Positions 37,186-46,970 of a stretch of 64,000 bases of DNA are shown in pieces. Under the pieces are notes generated by a model. The model did not search any database. It worked only from the letters and a program-made list of their open reading frames with translations, and was not told where the DNA came from. The stretch comes from Typhlomys cinereus. Its lineage: Eukaryota; Chordata; Mammalia; Rodentia; Platacanthomyidae. Position 1 is the first letter of the stretch; the number at the start of each line of letters is the position of its first letter. Made by a program: the position numbers and the translations under genes. The stretch is taken from the NCBI GenBank assembly GCA_023101885.1, contig JALPQD010000007.1, positions 2,376,124-2,440,123 of the forward strand. The letters run 5' to 3'.

Positions 37186-37420
37186 ATTAGAAGACACTGT
37201 GGGTCCCTGCAGAAAACGAAAGATGACTTCTGGAATCACTCTGCATTGCTTCTACCTTCTTTTTGTTTTGCTCTGGGATTTCCCAGGTTCTGCCCACCAG
37301 GGCTGAACGTGTAGGTCACCACAATTTCACCTGGCATTTTTTTAGGTGGGATCTGGCATCCAAACTCAGTAGCTTCTGCTTGAGAGGCAGTCTTAACCCC
37401 TGAGCCATCTCTCCAGTGGG
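37069..37420 (-). mobile_element. Older B2-like SINE with (TG)n array
   Basis: A minus-strand copy. The inverted promoter is at the right end (cagtcttaacccctgagcca, tctctccag), and the (TG)n array is at about 37131-37183. An imperfect 13-bp TSD, acagttgcttctt at 37056-37068 and atagttgtttctt at 37421-37433, supports the borders. Its body (gcattgcttctaccttcttt) matches that of the copy at 44817-45138, so these two form an older subfamily. Confidence 0.85.
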
Positions 37421-37433
37421 ATAGTTGTTTCTT

Positions 37434-37835
37434 GCAAGACTAATATATGTGGAAAAACACAAGTATCAACATGTTTAAGAGAAATCTCACTCCATTACTT
37501 GATACAAAGGTTTGATTAGCTACATTAAGTGTCATATGAAAGGGGTTTCAGTGAAAAGGGCAAGAAGAGAGCCTGGAATTTCATTCTGAGAAGCACTGAT
37601 GCAATAAGTAGAATGAACAATAGGCACATTTGAGAGACAGGTTTGGAATAGACAAAGCAGAAGCAAACATCCTAAGAGCTTGATGAAATTTGTAAGAAAG
37701 AGTGGTGCAAATGTAGCACTGGTGAGACATTGCTTGCCCTAGCACACGCAAAGCCCTTGGTGTAGATCTACAACACAACATATACTAGAGATGACTGTGC
37801 ACATCAATATTACCAGCACTCAAGATGTTGAAGCA
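37434..37835. other. Unannotated sequence
   Basis: There is no recognisable gene or repeat. Confidence 0.4.
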
Positions 37836-38072
37836 GGGGCTGGAGAGATGTCTCAGGGCTTAAGCCTCTGCCTCGAAAGCAGAAGGTCCTGAATCAGGCG
37901 GAAATGACGGCAGTCCTGGAAGAAGGAGCCTGGGAAACTCCAGAGCAAAGCTAAAAGGTGGTAGAACAATCCAAGGTGATACCTGAAGTCACCCTTGGGC
38001 CTTTACAGGCACGCGGTGCTATCTGATACACACGCGCACACACACACACATACACACACACACACACACACG
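37836..38072 (+). mobile_element. Older B2-like SINE
   Basis: It begins ggggctggagagatgtctca and has the tRNA-type promoter, but the body differs from the young copies (caaggtgatacctgaagtca, cacccttgggcctttac). A CA array lies at about 38031-38072. Flanking gttgaagcag and gtggaagcag are a possible imperfect TSD. Confidence 0.8.
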
Positions 38073-38647
38073 CAGAGGTGGAAGCAGGATAATCAGAGAG
38101 AAGAAGTGAAACCTTTAGGAGGTGTACACTAGCTAGAGGAAATAAGTTTCTGGATGTTCACATTGATGGGTATGATGTGGCCTCCTGTCTATCCCAAACC
38201 TGTGTGCTTCTTATTCAGTAGTTGGGAGCAAGCAGCCTTAGGCTTCTACCACTATACATAAGCCCTGATCCCACCACATGACAGGTTGATTTTTCTGAAA
38301 TCACATTCCATTTTAAATCTTGTCTTTCTGTATCTCGCTGCTGTCTGTATTCTCCCAGAGCAGTAAGAAAGCAACCGCTAGAGAAAATCAATACTGAGAA
38401 TTGAAGTCGCTGATTTGGTGAACCTGTCATGTGGTTTATAGGCATTTGGAGCTGGTCTGTGGGAAGAACGTCGAAGAGTCTTAGTTGGGGGTTGGAGAAG
38501 ACCCGTGATGCTGTTAGCACAAATTCATGGGCCTGACCCAGGGGACACTCGCGTGGTAACGGGAACCCAATGAAACACAGCTCATTAGGCTTCAGAAGGG
38601 AGGTAGAATTCTTTCAGTGTTTGGACCCTTCATGTTACATTCTGGTC
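38073..38647. other. Unannotated sequence
   Basis: No gene is recognised between the older SINE and the SINE-PPM1A composite. Confidence 0.4.
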
Positions 38648-38662
38648 AAGAATCCCACAACA

Positions 38663-38862
38663 GGGGCTGGAGAGGTGGCTCAGAGGTTAAGCCTCTGCCT
38701 TGCAGGCGGAAGGTCCTGAGTTCGGATCCTAGACCCCACGTATAGGCGCCGGGCGGAAGCAGGGGCGGCCTGCGTTTCTGCTCCTGGTAGGGCGGAGCCT
38801 GTGAATCCAGGTGCAGAGTAAACAGGAGGAGGTGGAGGCGTCCATGGTGGTTCCCGAATTCG
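38663..38862 (+). mobile_element. B2-like SINE, 3'-truncated part of the composite
   Basis: It begins ggggctggagaggtggctc and keeps the box A-like and box B-like promoter (tgagttcggatcc) and the body up to ttcccgaattcg. The CA array, TTGAATAAATAA and A-tail found in other copies are missing, as expected if the reverse transcriptase entered the SINE RNA internally. The junction falls in a short shared ggttct, so it is placed at 38862-38868. The retained Pol III-type promoter points towards the PPM1A copy. Confidence 0.9.
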
Positions 38863-40790
38863 GTTCTGTTCTGCTAGAAGAATCTGAATAAACTTGGATC
38901 CTTCTCTTGAGAGACAGCTGGGTGTCGAGAGCCTTCCACCAACTGCACTTCTTAGATACGGTCTGAAAATGTCACCACCCAAGACCTAGAGGATCAAGAC
39001 ATAATGGGAGCATTTTTAGACAAGCCAAAGATGGAAAAGCATAATGCCCAGGGGCAGGGATGGGTTGCGCTATGGCCTAAGTAGCATGCAAGGTTGGCGA
39101 GTTGAAATGGAGGATGCGCATACAGCTGTGATCGGTTTGCCAAGTGGACTTGAAACATGGTCATTCTTTGCTGTGTATGATGGGCATGCTGGTTCTCAGG
39201 TTGCCGAACACTGTTGTGAGCATTTGTTAGATCACATCACCAATAACCAGGATTTTAAAGGGGCTACAGGAGCACCTTCTGTGGAAAATGCAAAGAATGG
39301 AATCAGAACAGGTTTTCTGGAGATTGATGAACACATGAGAGTTATGTCAGAGAAGAAACATGGTGCAGATAGAAGTGGGTCAACAGCTGTGGGGGTCTTA
39401 ATTTCTCCCCAGCATACTTATTTCATTAACTGTGGAGACTCGAGAGGTTTACTTTGTAGGAACAGGAAAGTTCACTTCTTCACACAAGATCACAAACCAA
39501 GTAATCTGCTGGAAAAAGAGCGAATTCAGAATGCAGGCGGCTCTGTGATGATTCAGTGTGTGAACGGCTCTCTGGCTGTGTCCAGGGCTCTTGGGGATTT
39601 TGATTACAAATGTGTCCATGGAAAAGGTCCTACAGAGCAGCTTGTCTCACCAGAGCCTGAAGTCCACGATAGTGAAAGATCTGAAGAAGATGATCAGTTT
39701 ATTATTCTTGCATGTGATGGTATCTGGGATGTTATGGGAAATGAAGAGCTCTGTGATTTTGTGAGATCCAGACTTGAAGTCACTGATGATCTTGAGACAG
39801 TTTCCAATGAAGTAGTGGACACCTGTTTATATAAGGGAAGTCGAGACAACATGAGTGTGATTTTGATCTGTTTTCCAAATGCACCCAAAGTATCAACACT
39901 AACTCTACATCAACTGATGATATGTGGTAAAACTACTCATCTAGCCATGGAGTTTACTTCGCCTCCAAAGGAGAGTACAGCTCAACTTTGTTGAACCTTT
40001 CAACATCCATCTTCAACTTTAAGAAAGGGAATATGACGGGTGAGAGTGATTACACCAGAGAACTTCAGCAGTATAACAAGTAGCCCACAACTGAATTTTT
40101 TTTGTAAATTTGAGACTTATGTAAACATGATTTTCAAATCATAATTCATGTTGTAAATCAGACAGACTCTAGCAATTTTTGTTGTATGATTTTGGGTTTT
40201 TTTTTTGTTTTTTTTGTAAAGTGTAATTGTCTTTGTACAAAATGCTCATATTTAATTATGAACTGCTTTAAAATCTCTATCAATGATAAGAGAAATGTTT
40301 GGCTTGTTGTGTGATGCAACAGATGCATAGCCCTTTCAAGTCATGTTCTGTATGGACTTGGGGTGGGGATAGGGAGAGCAGCAGCCACATCGCTAGATGC
40401 TCAGCTAGATGCTCAGATGTGCACATGATTATGGAGAATAATTTCAAAATCTCACAAAACCGTACATCCAAGGAGTTGTGGGAAACTATCTTAATGTTCT
40501 GGCAGGAATTGGCATTGTTGAGAAAGCCGTCCCCTTCACTTACTGTCTTCTAGGGTGTTTTCTCCTTGTGGCCATGACTATTGCAGGTAACACAGTATAT
40601 TCATAAGAACGTCAATCTTGGGGCTGAGATGCCTTGATTCTTTGCACCTCTTTTACAAGTCCTTACATTTAATTACTAATTGATAAAGCAGCATCTTCCT
40701 GCATCTGGTGGGAGACTGCCACATTTTTGCTATCATGATTGGCTGGGCCTGTTGCTGTTCCTAGTAAGATATTCTGAATTGCATTTTATC

Positions 40791-40796
40791 AATAAA
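40791..40796 (+). promoter_or_regulatory. Polyadenylation signal of the PPM1A retrocopy
   Basis: AATAAA lies about 15-20 bases before the start of the A-rich tail, at the position expected for the parent mRNA. It marks the 3' end of the copied transcript. Confidence 0.85.
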
Positions 40797-40818
40797 GCTT
40801 GATTTTACAAACAAACAA

Positions 40819-40822
40819 AAAA

Positions 40823-40877
<55 letters not shown>

Positions 40878-40879
40878 AA
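40819..40879. repeat. (AAAT)n microsatellite in the retrocopy tail
   Basis: About 15 AAAT units lie within the A-rich tail of the PPM1A retrocopy. They are likely expanded from the original poly(A). Confidence 0.92.
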
Positions 40880-40907
40880 TTAAAAAAAAAAAAAGAATCC
40901 CACAACA

Positions 40908-41930
40908 TTCCATTCATGGTCTAAAAAATCTAAGCAGGCTGAAATCATCAATGATGGGTTACTTTGTTTGGTGGATACATTTTAGGCCAAGCAGAGCTAA
41001 TCTCACTTCCTTTAGCAAGATTAACTCTGAGAGGGATAGAAAGCAGTACAGAAAGACTTGAAAACACTGCAGTCTGGCAAGGAAAGACATGCAAACCTCT
41101 GGGAAGTTGCAAATTAGGTAGGCTCCTAAGAGAAAAGCTGGGAATGTAATTGATGAACAGGTTAGTGTCATTGAAGAGATTGTGAAGCTTGACCGTCAGA
41201 TATGACCATCAGGATATGAAAGTGAAAGCTCATTTCCCAACTATTCAATTGAAAGAAGAATACCTGAGTGGGGCGGGGGATGGAAGGGGTCTGATTAGAA
41301 AATACTCCCACAAGTACTCTTACCCAAAATCACTCCAACTTAAAAAAAAATTTCTTGTCACTTAGGGAAATGTTTTCTCCTGATTTAGCTGCCCAAGTTC
41401 TCTGTATCTGTAGACATGGTCCAAGTCGACCAGGCTACAGCATGACCTGGCAGCAGAATGCACAATCATTGCCCACATAATAGTGCTGGCCTGCAGAATG
41501 CAGGAGACACAGGCAAAATCACCAAAACCACTGAGGCCAGGAAATAACGCAGCAGGGTTAGATTCCTTTCATTAACCTGGGATATGTGCGCAGCTGTAAA
41601 ATCCAAATTTAAGTGACGTGGGGATGTAGGAGATGTTGGCAACTTGGGATGTCTACCAAGGGCTATTTGAACTTTTGTAGGCCACACAAGAGAGGGACTG
41701 AGTAGCTGGCAGCAGAGCTAGAAGGGCAGAACAAGACAAGCCTGTCGGAGCCAGATGACGAACTCCTGAGCCCTGGGTGTTGGAAATGAGCTTCAGGGTT
41801 CAGTGTCTTCTGCCTGGTTCAGTCTTGCCTTGCTGTAGTGTTTGCTTGAAATTCCCACATTCCTCACCTTTGGAATGGAAACGTTTACTCCATGTCACCA
41901 GATGTTGAGGTATCTAATTTTTTTTTCAAT
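40908..41930. other. Unannotated sequence
   Basis: There is no recognisable gene or repeat. Short frames only. Confidence 0.4.
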
Positions 41931-41934
41931 TTTA

Positions 41935-42400
41935 CAGAATCTTACAGTTTTGGTGTTTCCTTCCTTGCAGTTCAGAGAGGACTTTTGACTTCAGAATTTT
42001 GAATAGGGCTGAAACTCAAAGACTTTTCAACTTTTTAAGTTGGACTAAATGCATTTGCATTATGAAATAATCATGAACCCATGAAGATACACACAGAATG
42101 TTACAATCATAAAGTCAAATGTTCCCCATAGTCTCAGGTGTTTGAATGTTTGGTCAATGCATTAAAATTTTTTGGATGTTGTTGTTGAATCTTCAGGTGG
42201 TAAAGCATTAGTGGAGAAAGGCTAAACATACCTTTCTTTCTATCCAGACCTAACTCTGTGCTTCCTGGTCCATTGAGATATGACCAGTCTCATGCTTTTA
42301 CAATGAAATAAGATCTAGTCACATGATTGTGTCAGTTATTTATTATAGAGTCTTCTTGTCTGAGGTTGATCTGTCAGGTACTCTACCAGAGCAAAGAAAA
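41935..42400 (+). mobile_element. Diverged MaLR-like internal end plus LTR remnant
   Basis: The first part (aagttggactaaatgcattt near 42037) matches the minus-strand block at 19610-19740. From about 42125, gtctcaggtgtttgaatgtt resembles the start of a rodent MaLR LTR. It is strongly diverged, without open frames or clear borders. Confidence 0.35.
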
Positions 42401-44816
42401 AAAAATAATATAATCTCTTGCATTATGATCTGTGTAAATGAAGTGAAAATAGCTTCATCCTCTTATTAGAAGGGATGCCACTCATTTGAGTTATGGATAT
42501 TCTCATTATTTACCTATAAAAATGTGGTTGCCTGACATTCAAGATTAATTTCAAGCTCAAATGCCATGTCAGATTTTAAATTCTCCTCAACTTTCCTAAT
42601 GATCCACGGTAATGCAAGTATATGTCAAAGTTATCCAGTCTGTATAATGCTTCAATGTAAAGGTGAATTTCAAGTATTTTAACTCTCCTATTTTTTTTCT
42701 CATTAACTTATAAAGAAATTTTGGAGATTTCAGGAGAAAAGAAACAAATGGATGAATTTTCACATTACCTCATGATCTAACACTTAGTCTTCTCTTACCT
42801 TCTCAGTCACAGAAGTAACAAGCATTAATATCACTTTGGTTTTGTTTGTTATATGTCTTAAAAAGAGTAAGAAAGCTAAAAAGTGCCAACAAAAAGAGAA
42901 TGCTTCACAAGTGCTGAAAAATAAAGCAGAGACCAAAAGAGTTTTCAGATATTTTTTAATATGAAAGAAGTTATATTGAATTTAAGAGCAAAAAGTTTCT
43001 TCTTCTATGCTTTTGGAGAAGTATAATTATTGACAATACACAAGTAAGTAATGAATGTTCTCTGTACCAAATAAAGCACTGAGATTAATAAATTAAATTT
43101 CATTAGATAAAAATGACACAATGAACTTAATTATACAAATTTGTAATTGTATGCTTGAATGTACTGACTCTGACTTTTAATAATTCCACTTGCATTTTGT
43201 GTTGCTTTAAAAGAAATTTAAAAACTGATAAAAAATCAAAATGTCATTTGTTTACGTATATAAACTATCAAATACAACTATGCAAGTTTTAGGGTTTTTT
43301 TCAGAAAAAGATACACTATCTAGAACAAAGAATTAGCTGTGTGCATGTATTTAACCACAAAGTTAGTAGAATTGAGACTGTATTGTATTTAACACACTTA
43401 AAACGTATCCATTATCTTGGCATTTGCACATTTTGTCGATTAGCAATCGAGTTCAGAGAAAATCATGTGAATGGAAGTTCTTGGAGAGAAGCTATACCCA
43501 AGAGAATGACAGACTGGTTGGAACTTCATTATTGTAGAAAATTTGGAATGTTGCAAATCCAGAGCTTCAATCATCCTGGACCATCTTTAGCCTTTTCAGT
43601 AGCCATTTATAATCTATTTTTGAATGTGATCGAACATCTGTGTGACTATTAAATGAAGTCTTTGGAATGTACAGGCAGACTTCTAGTTTCCATCGACCAG
43701 AAGGCTGATAATGTCATCACATGCATTCTAAGGCATTCGACGGCAACCCCAGCTTTTCTGCAGCCACCTACCTGATGTTTCCAACAATTAATTGAGAAGT
43801 GTCTTGATTTATGAATCACTTTGCTCTGTATTAATGAAACTTTATGAAAATGTCTATCATGCTGGGTGGGACATGGAATTTGGGGTCGACAGAATTTGTG
43901 TTCACATGTCACATACATATCCTTCCAGAATATTTTTTTAAGGTGAGAACTGTGATTTTCCATCAATGAACATGAAGATAAAATTAATTTTACTCAGTAA
44001 TTAAGATGATTTTACATAAAGATAACAAGAATTTTATGAAAATGCATAAAATTCATGCTAAAACACAAGACTATTTCCTTTTTATAAATAGACACACACA
44101 TATATGCATATTTATATATAATATACACATATATGAAAGGAAATTAGCAAGGACAACATGCCTAAGAACTTTATTAAAAATGTGAAATATTTTCCAAGGC
44201 TATCACTTTTATACTGCTGATATTTCTTAACGGAATAACTTTACATTCACATTTGAAATTAGCTTCTGAAATATAATTGAAAATTTTCCCACACAGTAGT
44301 TCCAATTTTCCATTTGCTGTATAAAACACCTAGTTGTTTTCTTATCTTTTCATTCTAAAAATGCAATAGCTCTAGTAATAAAATATACTTGGACTCTGTT
44401 GTGTGGTATCAAGGAGTCTAAAACAAAGAGAGGGGGCAGATTTTGGTGGTATTGTTTATTAAATGAATGCTTGAAAATACAACTACAGACTCTTCACAAA
44501 GATAAAACTGAGTTCCAAAGTCTGGAAGAGTCTGTATCAGGCAAAAATATACAAACTTAAACTTAAATTTCCTTTAAGAATTTTAAAGAAGATGTCTTCA
44601 AATATTGAAGGCAAAGACATCACTATGCCTCAACTAGAGAAGCTATCCAGTATTTACTTTCTTTGCCCTGTAAAACTTTTAAGACATTTTAAGACTTCCT
44701 TTTTGCCTATTGTTGTTTGCATTTGGATGGCAGCTTGAAATGCTCTGTCAGTGCTACAAACAAACTTTAGGCAAAGAAAGGTGTATTGATTGAGTCTCCC
44801 TTCATTCTGATATTGA
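42401..44816. other. AT-rich unique sequence
   Basis: About 2.4 kb has no recognised gene or repeat apart from short AT-rich low complexity near 44093-44135. A 103-codon frame at 43341-43652 (plus) has no recognisable motif and is probably chance. Confidence 0.45.
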
Positions 44817-44855
44817 CTTATTTTTTTTATTGTGTGTGGATGTGTGTGTGTGTGT

Positions 44856-44907
<52 letters not shown>

Positions 44908-45138
44908 ACCATATGTCCCTGTGAGAGGACAAGAGTGACTTCAACAATTATCCTAGATTGTTTCTACCTCATTTTTGCTTGGTTCTGGGACTTCTCAGGC
45001 TCTGCCCACTTAGGCTGGAAGTACAGGCAACATTCAGGAGTCTTTTCCACCTGGTTGTTTTACATGGTCTCTTGGAATCAAACTCAGGACCTTCTGCTTG
45101 GGAGGCAGAGCCTTAACCCTGAGCCATCCTTCCACCCC
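44817..45138 (-). mobile_element. Older B2-like SINE with compound (TG)n(AG)n array
   Basis: A minus-strand copy with the inverted promoter at the right (cagagccttaaccctgagcc). A compound array lies at about 44842-44906: (TG)n followed by a long (AG)n. A 15-bp TSD with one mismatch, tcattctgatattga at 44802-44816 and tcattctgatactga at 45139-45153, supports the borders. Confidence 0.9.
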
Positions 45139-45153
45139 TCATTCTGATACTGA

Positions 45154-45796
45154 AAAGTGAGAGTACCAAAGTACTTCCATGGACACCAACTTAGAATAAC
45201 TTAGTTTTTACTTTTATTTTCTGAAGTTTTCATCTACAAGTAGAATAAATTTATGTTTTATACCCTACCCACTACTTTCCTCCACCCCATATGCCTTTTC
45301 CTTCCCGTTTAGTCTCCTTCCTACCCCCACAACCTACCGCTTGGAGATCCACTGGCATGTGACTGGAGTGCAATGGTCCTACCAGCAGGGTTTTCACTGA
45401 ATCAATAATCTCCCTGTCTCATGACACGCACCAGTCCCTCCCAGTCTTGCAAGATGACACCACTTCTTTTGACAACATCCCTTCTATATGTGAGCTTTAG
45501 ACAGGTCAGTTGTTGTGGAAGTGATTTGCTGTATTAAGATCTTGGGCATGGCAACCCTGATGTAAACGGAAGTGTCTGTCCGTGTGTATTCCCCTCAACC
45601 TCAGACTCTTGTATTCCTACTGCCCCCTCTTCTGCAGTGTTTCCTGGGCCATGGGAAACCCCACTTTTCTGTTTCTGACCACACTTTTCACAATTGCTTT
45701 CACTTTGTTCTTTGTGCAGTGCGGGTCTCCAATTACGTCTCCTACATTGCAGAAGGATATTTTTTGGTTGAGTGTTGAGTTCTTTAAAGACTTTGT
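45154..45796. other. Unassigned, C-rich; possibly an old minus-strand LINE-1 end
   Basis: The run at about 45255-45340 (tactttcctccaccccatat and following C-rich text) has the look of an inverted rodent LINE-1 3'UTR, but it does not match the LINE-1 copies in this window. No gene is recognised. Confidence 0.3.
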
Positions 45797-45799
45797 ATA

Positions 45800-45800
<1 letters not shown>

Positions 45801-45855
<55 letters not shown>
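45801..45855. repeat. (TG)n microsatellite
   Basis: About 27 uninterrupted TG units lie outside any SINE I can recognise. Confidence 0.95.
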
Positions 45856-45856
<1 letters not shown>

Positions 45857-46647
45857 CTTTCCCTTCCCTGGAATAATCTTTCTATGCAATTCATAGCATG
45901 AAAGTTTCAAAGTCAGGCTTATAATTTTTAATTATCGGAGAATATAGATACTCAAAACATAGCATCTTTCAAAAATCTATTCAGAAAGGAAGCTGCTGGA
46001 TGCAGGTTTATTACTTCAGAATCACGGTATTGAACAAACAAGATGCTCTATTTGAAGGTGAGAGCCATGCAGAGAAGCCAAGTCATGACGCGATGCTTGT
46101 CTCTTATGGTTCACAGTCAGAATACAGGCAGAAATTAAAATGCTAAGAAACATACTACCAAAGCAGTGTGAGAGTATTTTGACTAACAGCAAATATATCT
46201 GGAAGGAAGAAGGGAGGTAGTCATTGAGGAATTCGTTAAACTTTGATCTAAGCAGGTCTCAGAATGAAGGCAAGGTATGAGCAAGGTTGCCGGGGCTGCA
46301 CTTGAGTCATGACAAAACTTAATTTCCAGAGGAACAATTAATTAAGGAAACTTAATTTCCATCTCCTTTTTGAAGAGATGCATCTCATGCCATAACCGAC
46401 TCTTACTCTTACTAAAAGTTACTGGACCTTCACCTGATAAAGTTTAACCGAACATCTTCCAATTTATGATTTGCTAAATAACCTTATGTATAAACTAAGA
46501 TTTATTAAACAAAAACTTTGAAGCTTAATAGATCCATTTGCTATTCATCTACATCTGAGGTGACAATGATTACCTCGTGAAGATTCTAAGTGAGGCAAAA
46601 CTTATGGAAATGATTTACATTAAACTAAAGTAATGTATTTTAAACTT
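45856..46647. other. Unannotated sequence
   Basis: There is no recognisable gene. A short direct repeat, aacttaatttcc, appears twice near 46315-46360. Confidence 0.4.
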
Positions 46648-46662
46648 AAGAATAATATGTCT

Positions 46663-46847
46663 GGGGCTGGAGAGGTGGCTCAGGGGTTAAGCCTCTGCTT
46701 TGCACGTGGAAGGTCCTGAGTTCGGATCCCAGATTCCACGTATAGACGCCACGAGGAAGCGGGGGCGGCTTGCGCTTCTGGTCCTGGTAGGGCGGAGGGC
46801 AGAAGGAGGTGGAGGCGTCCATGGTGGTTCCCGAATTCGTCCGTGGT

Positions 46848-46890
<43 letters not shown>

Positions 46891-46955
46891 GCGCGCGCAA
46901 ACACACGCACATGCGCACAGTTGAATAAATAATAATAATAATAATAAATTAAAAA
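46663..46955 (+). mobile_element. Young B2-like SINE
   Basis: A complete copy with promoter boxes, body, a (CA)n array at about 46853-46888, ttgaataaataataa tail and A-rich end. An exact 15-bp TSD, aagaataatatgtct, lies at 46648-46662 and 46956-46970. The body lacks a short piece present in 51189-51485 (the part between gggcggag and agaaggaggtgg). Confidence 0.96.
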
Positions 46956-46970
46956 AAGAATAATATGTCT

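Larger units (their letters stand above)
38863..40892 (+). pseudogene. PPM1A: Processed PPM1A retrocopy (protein phosphatase 1A, PP2C alpha)
   Basis: PPM1A is a metal-dependent Ser/Thr phosphatase that dampens stress-kinase and Smad signalling. The copy has no introns: 5'UTR 38863-39003, native ATG at 39004, 3'UTR to an AATAAA at 40791-40796, then an A-rich tail. A 2-base deletion near 39060, after native residue 19, breaks the frame. An alternative ATG at 39044 opens 316 codons. In native numbering these keep R33, E37 and D38 ([11 protein letters not shown]), D60 (VYDGHAGS), D146 (NCGDSRG), D239 (ACDGIWD) and D282 (SRDNMSV), that is, all the metal-binding/catalytic positions I know. After native residue 298 about 220 bases are absent compared with the 382-residue human protein as I remember it. 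This removes the C-terminal helical region and shifts frame, giving a novel tail of about 32 residues. Otherwise there are no stops. It is probably non-functional, though a shortened product cannot be excluded. Confidence 0.93.
38648..40907 (+). mobile_element. Composite retroinsertion: SINE 5' part fused to PPM1A cDNA
   Basis: One 15-bp target-site duplication, aagaatcccacaaca, flanks the unit at 38648-38662 and 40893-40907. Between the repeats lie, in the same orientation, the 5' part of a young B2-like SINE (38663-38862), a processed PPM1A cDNA (38863 to about 40807) and an A-rich tail. No repeat copy or A-tail separates SINE and cDNA. The simplest reading is a single LINE-1-type integration in which reverse transcription began on the poly(A) tail of PPM1A mRNA and then jumped to a SINE transcript. 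Confidence 0.88.

Noticed and set aside
38663..38862. An independent SINE insertion upstream of a separate PPM1A retrocopy
   Set aside because: The SINE lacks its own tail and 3' TSD, and PPM1A lacks its own 5' TSD. The only TSD pair encloses both.
39694..39888. Antisense open frame over PPM1A
   Set aside because: A shadow of the PPM1A coding sequence.
43341..43652. 103-codon open frame on the plus strand
   Set aside because: No motif recognised and AT-rich noncoding context; I found no splice or promoter context to support it.
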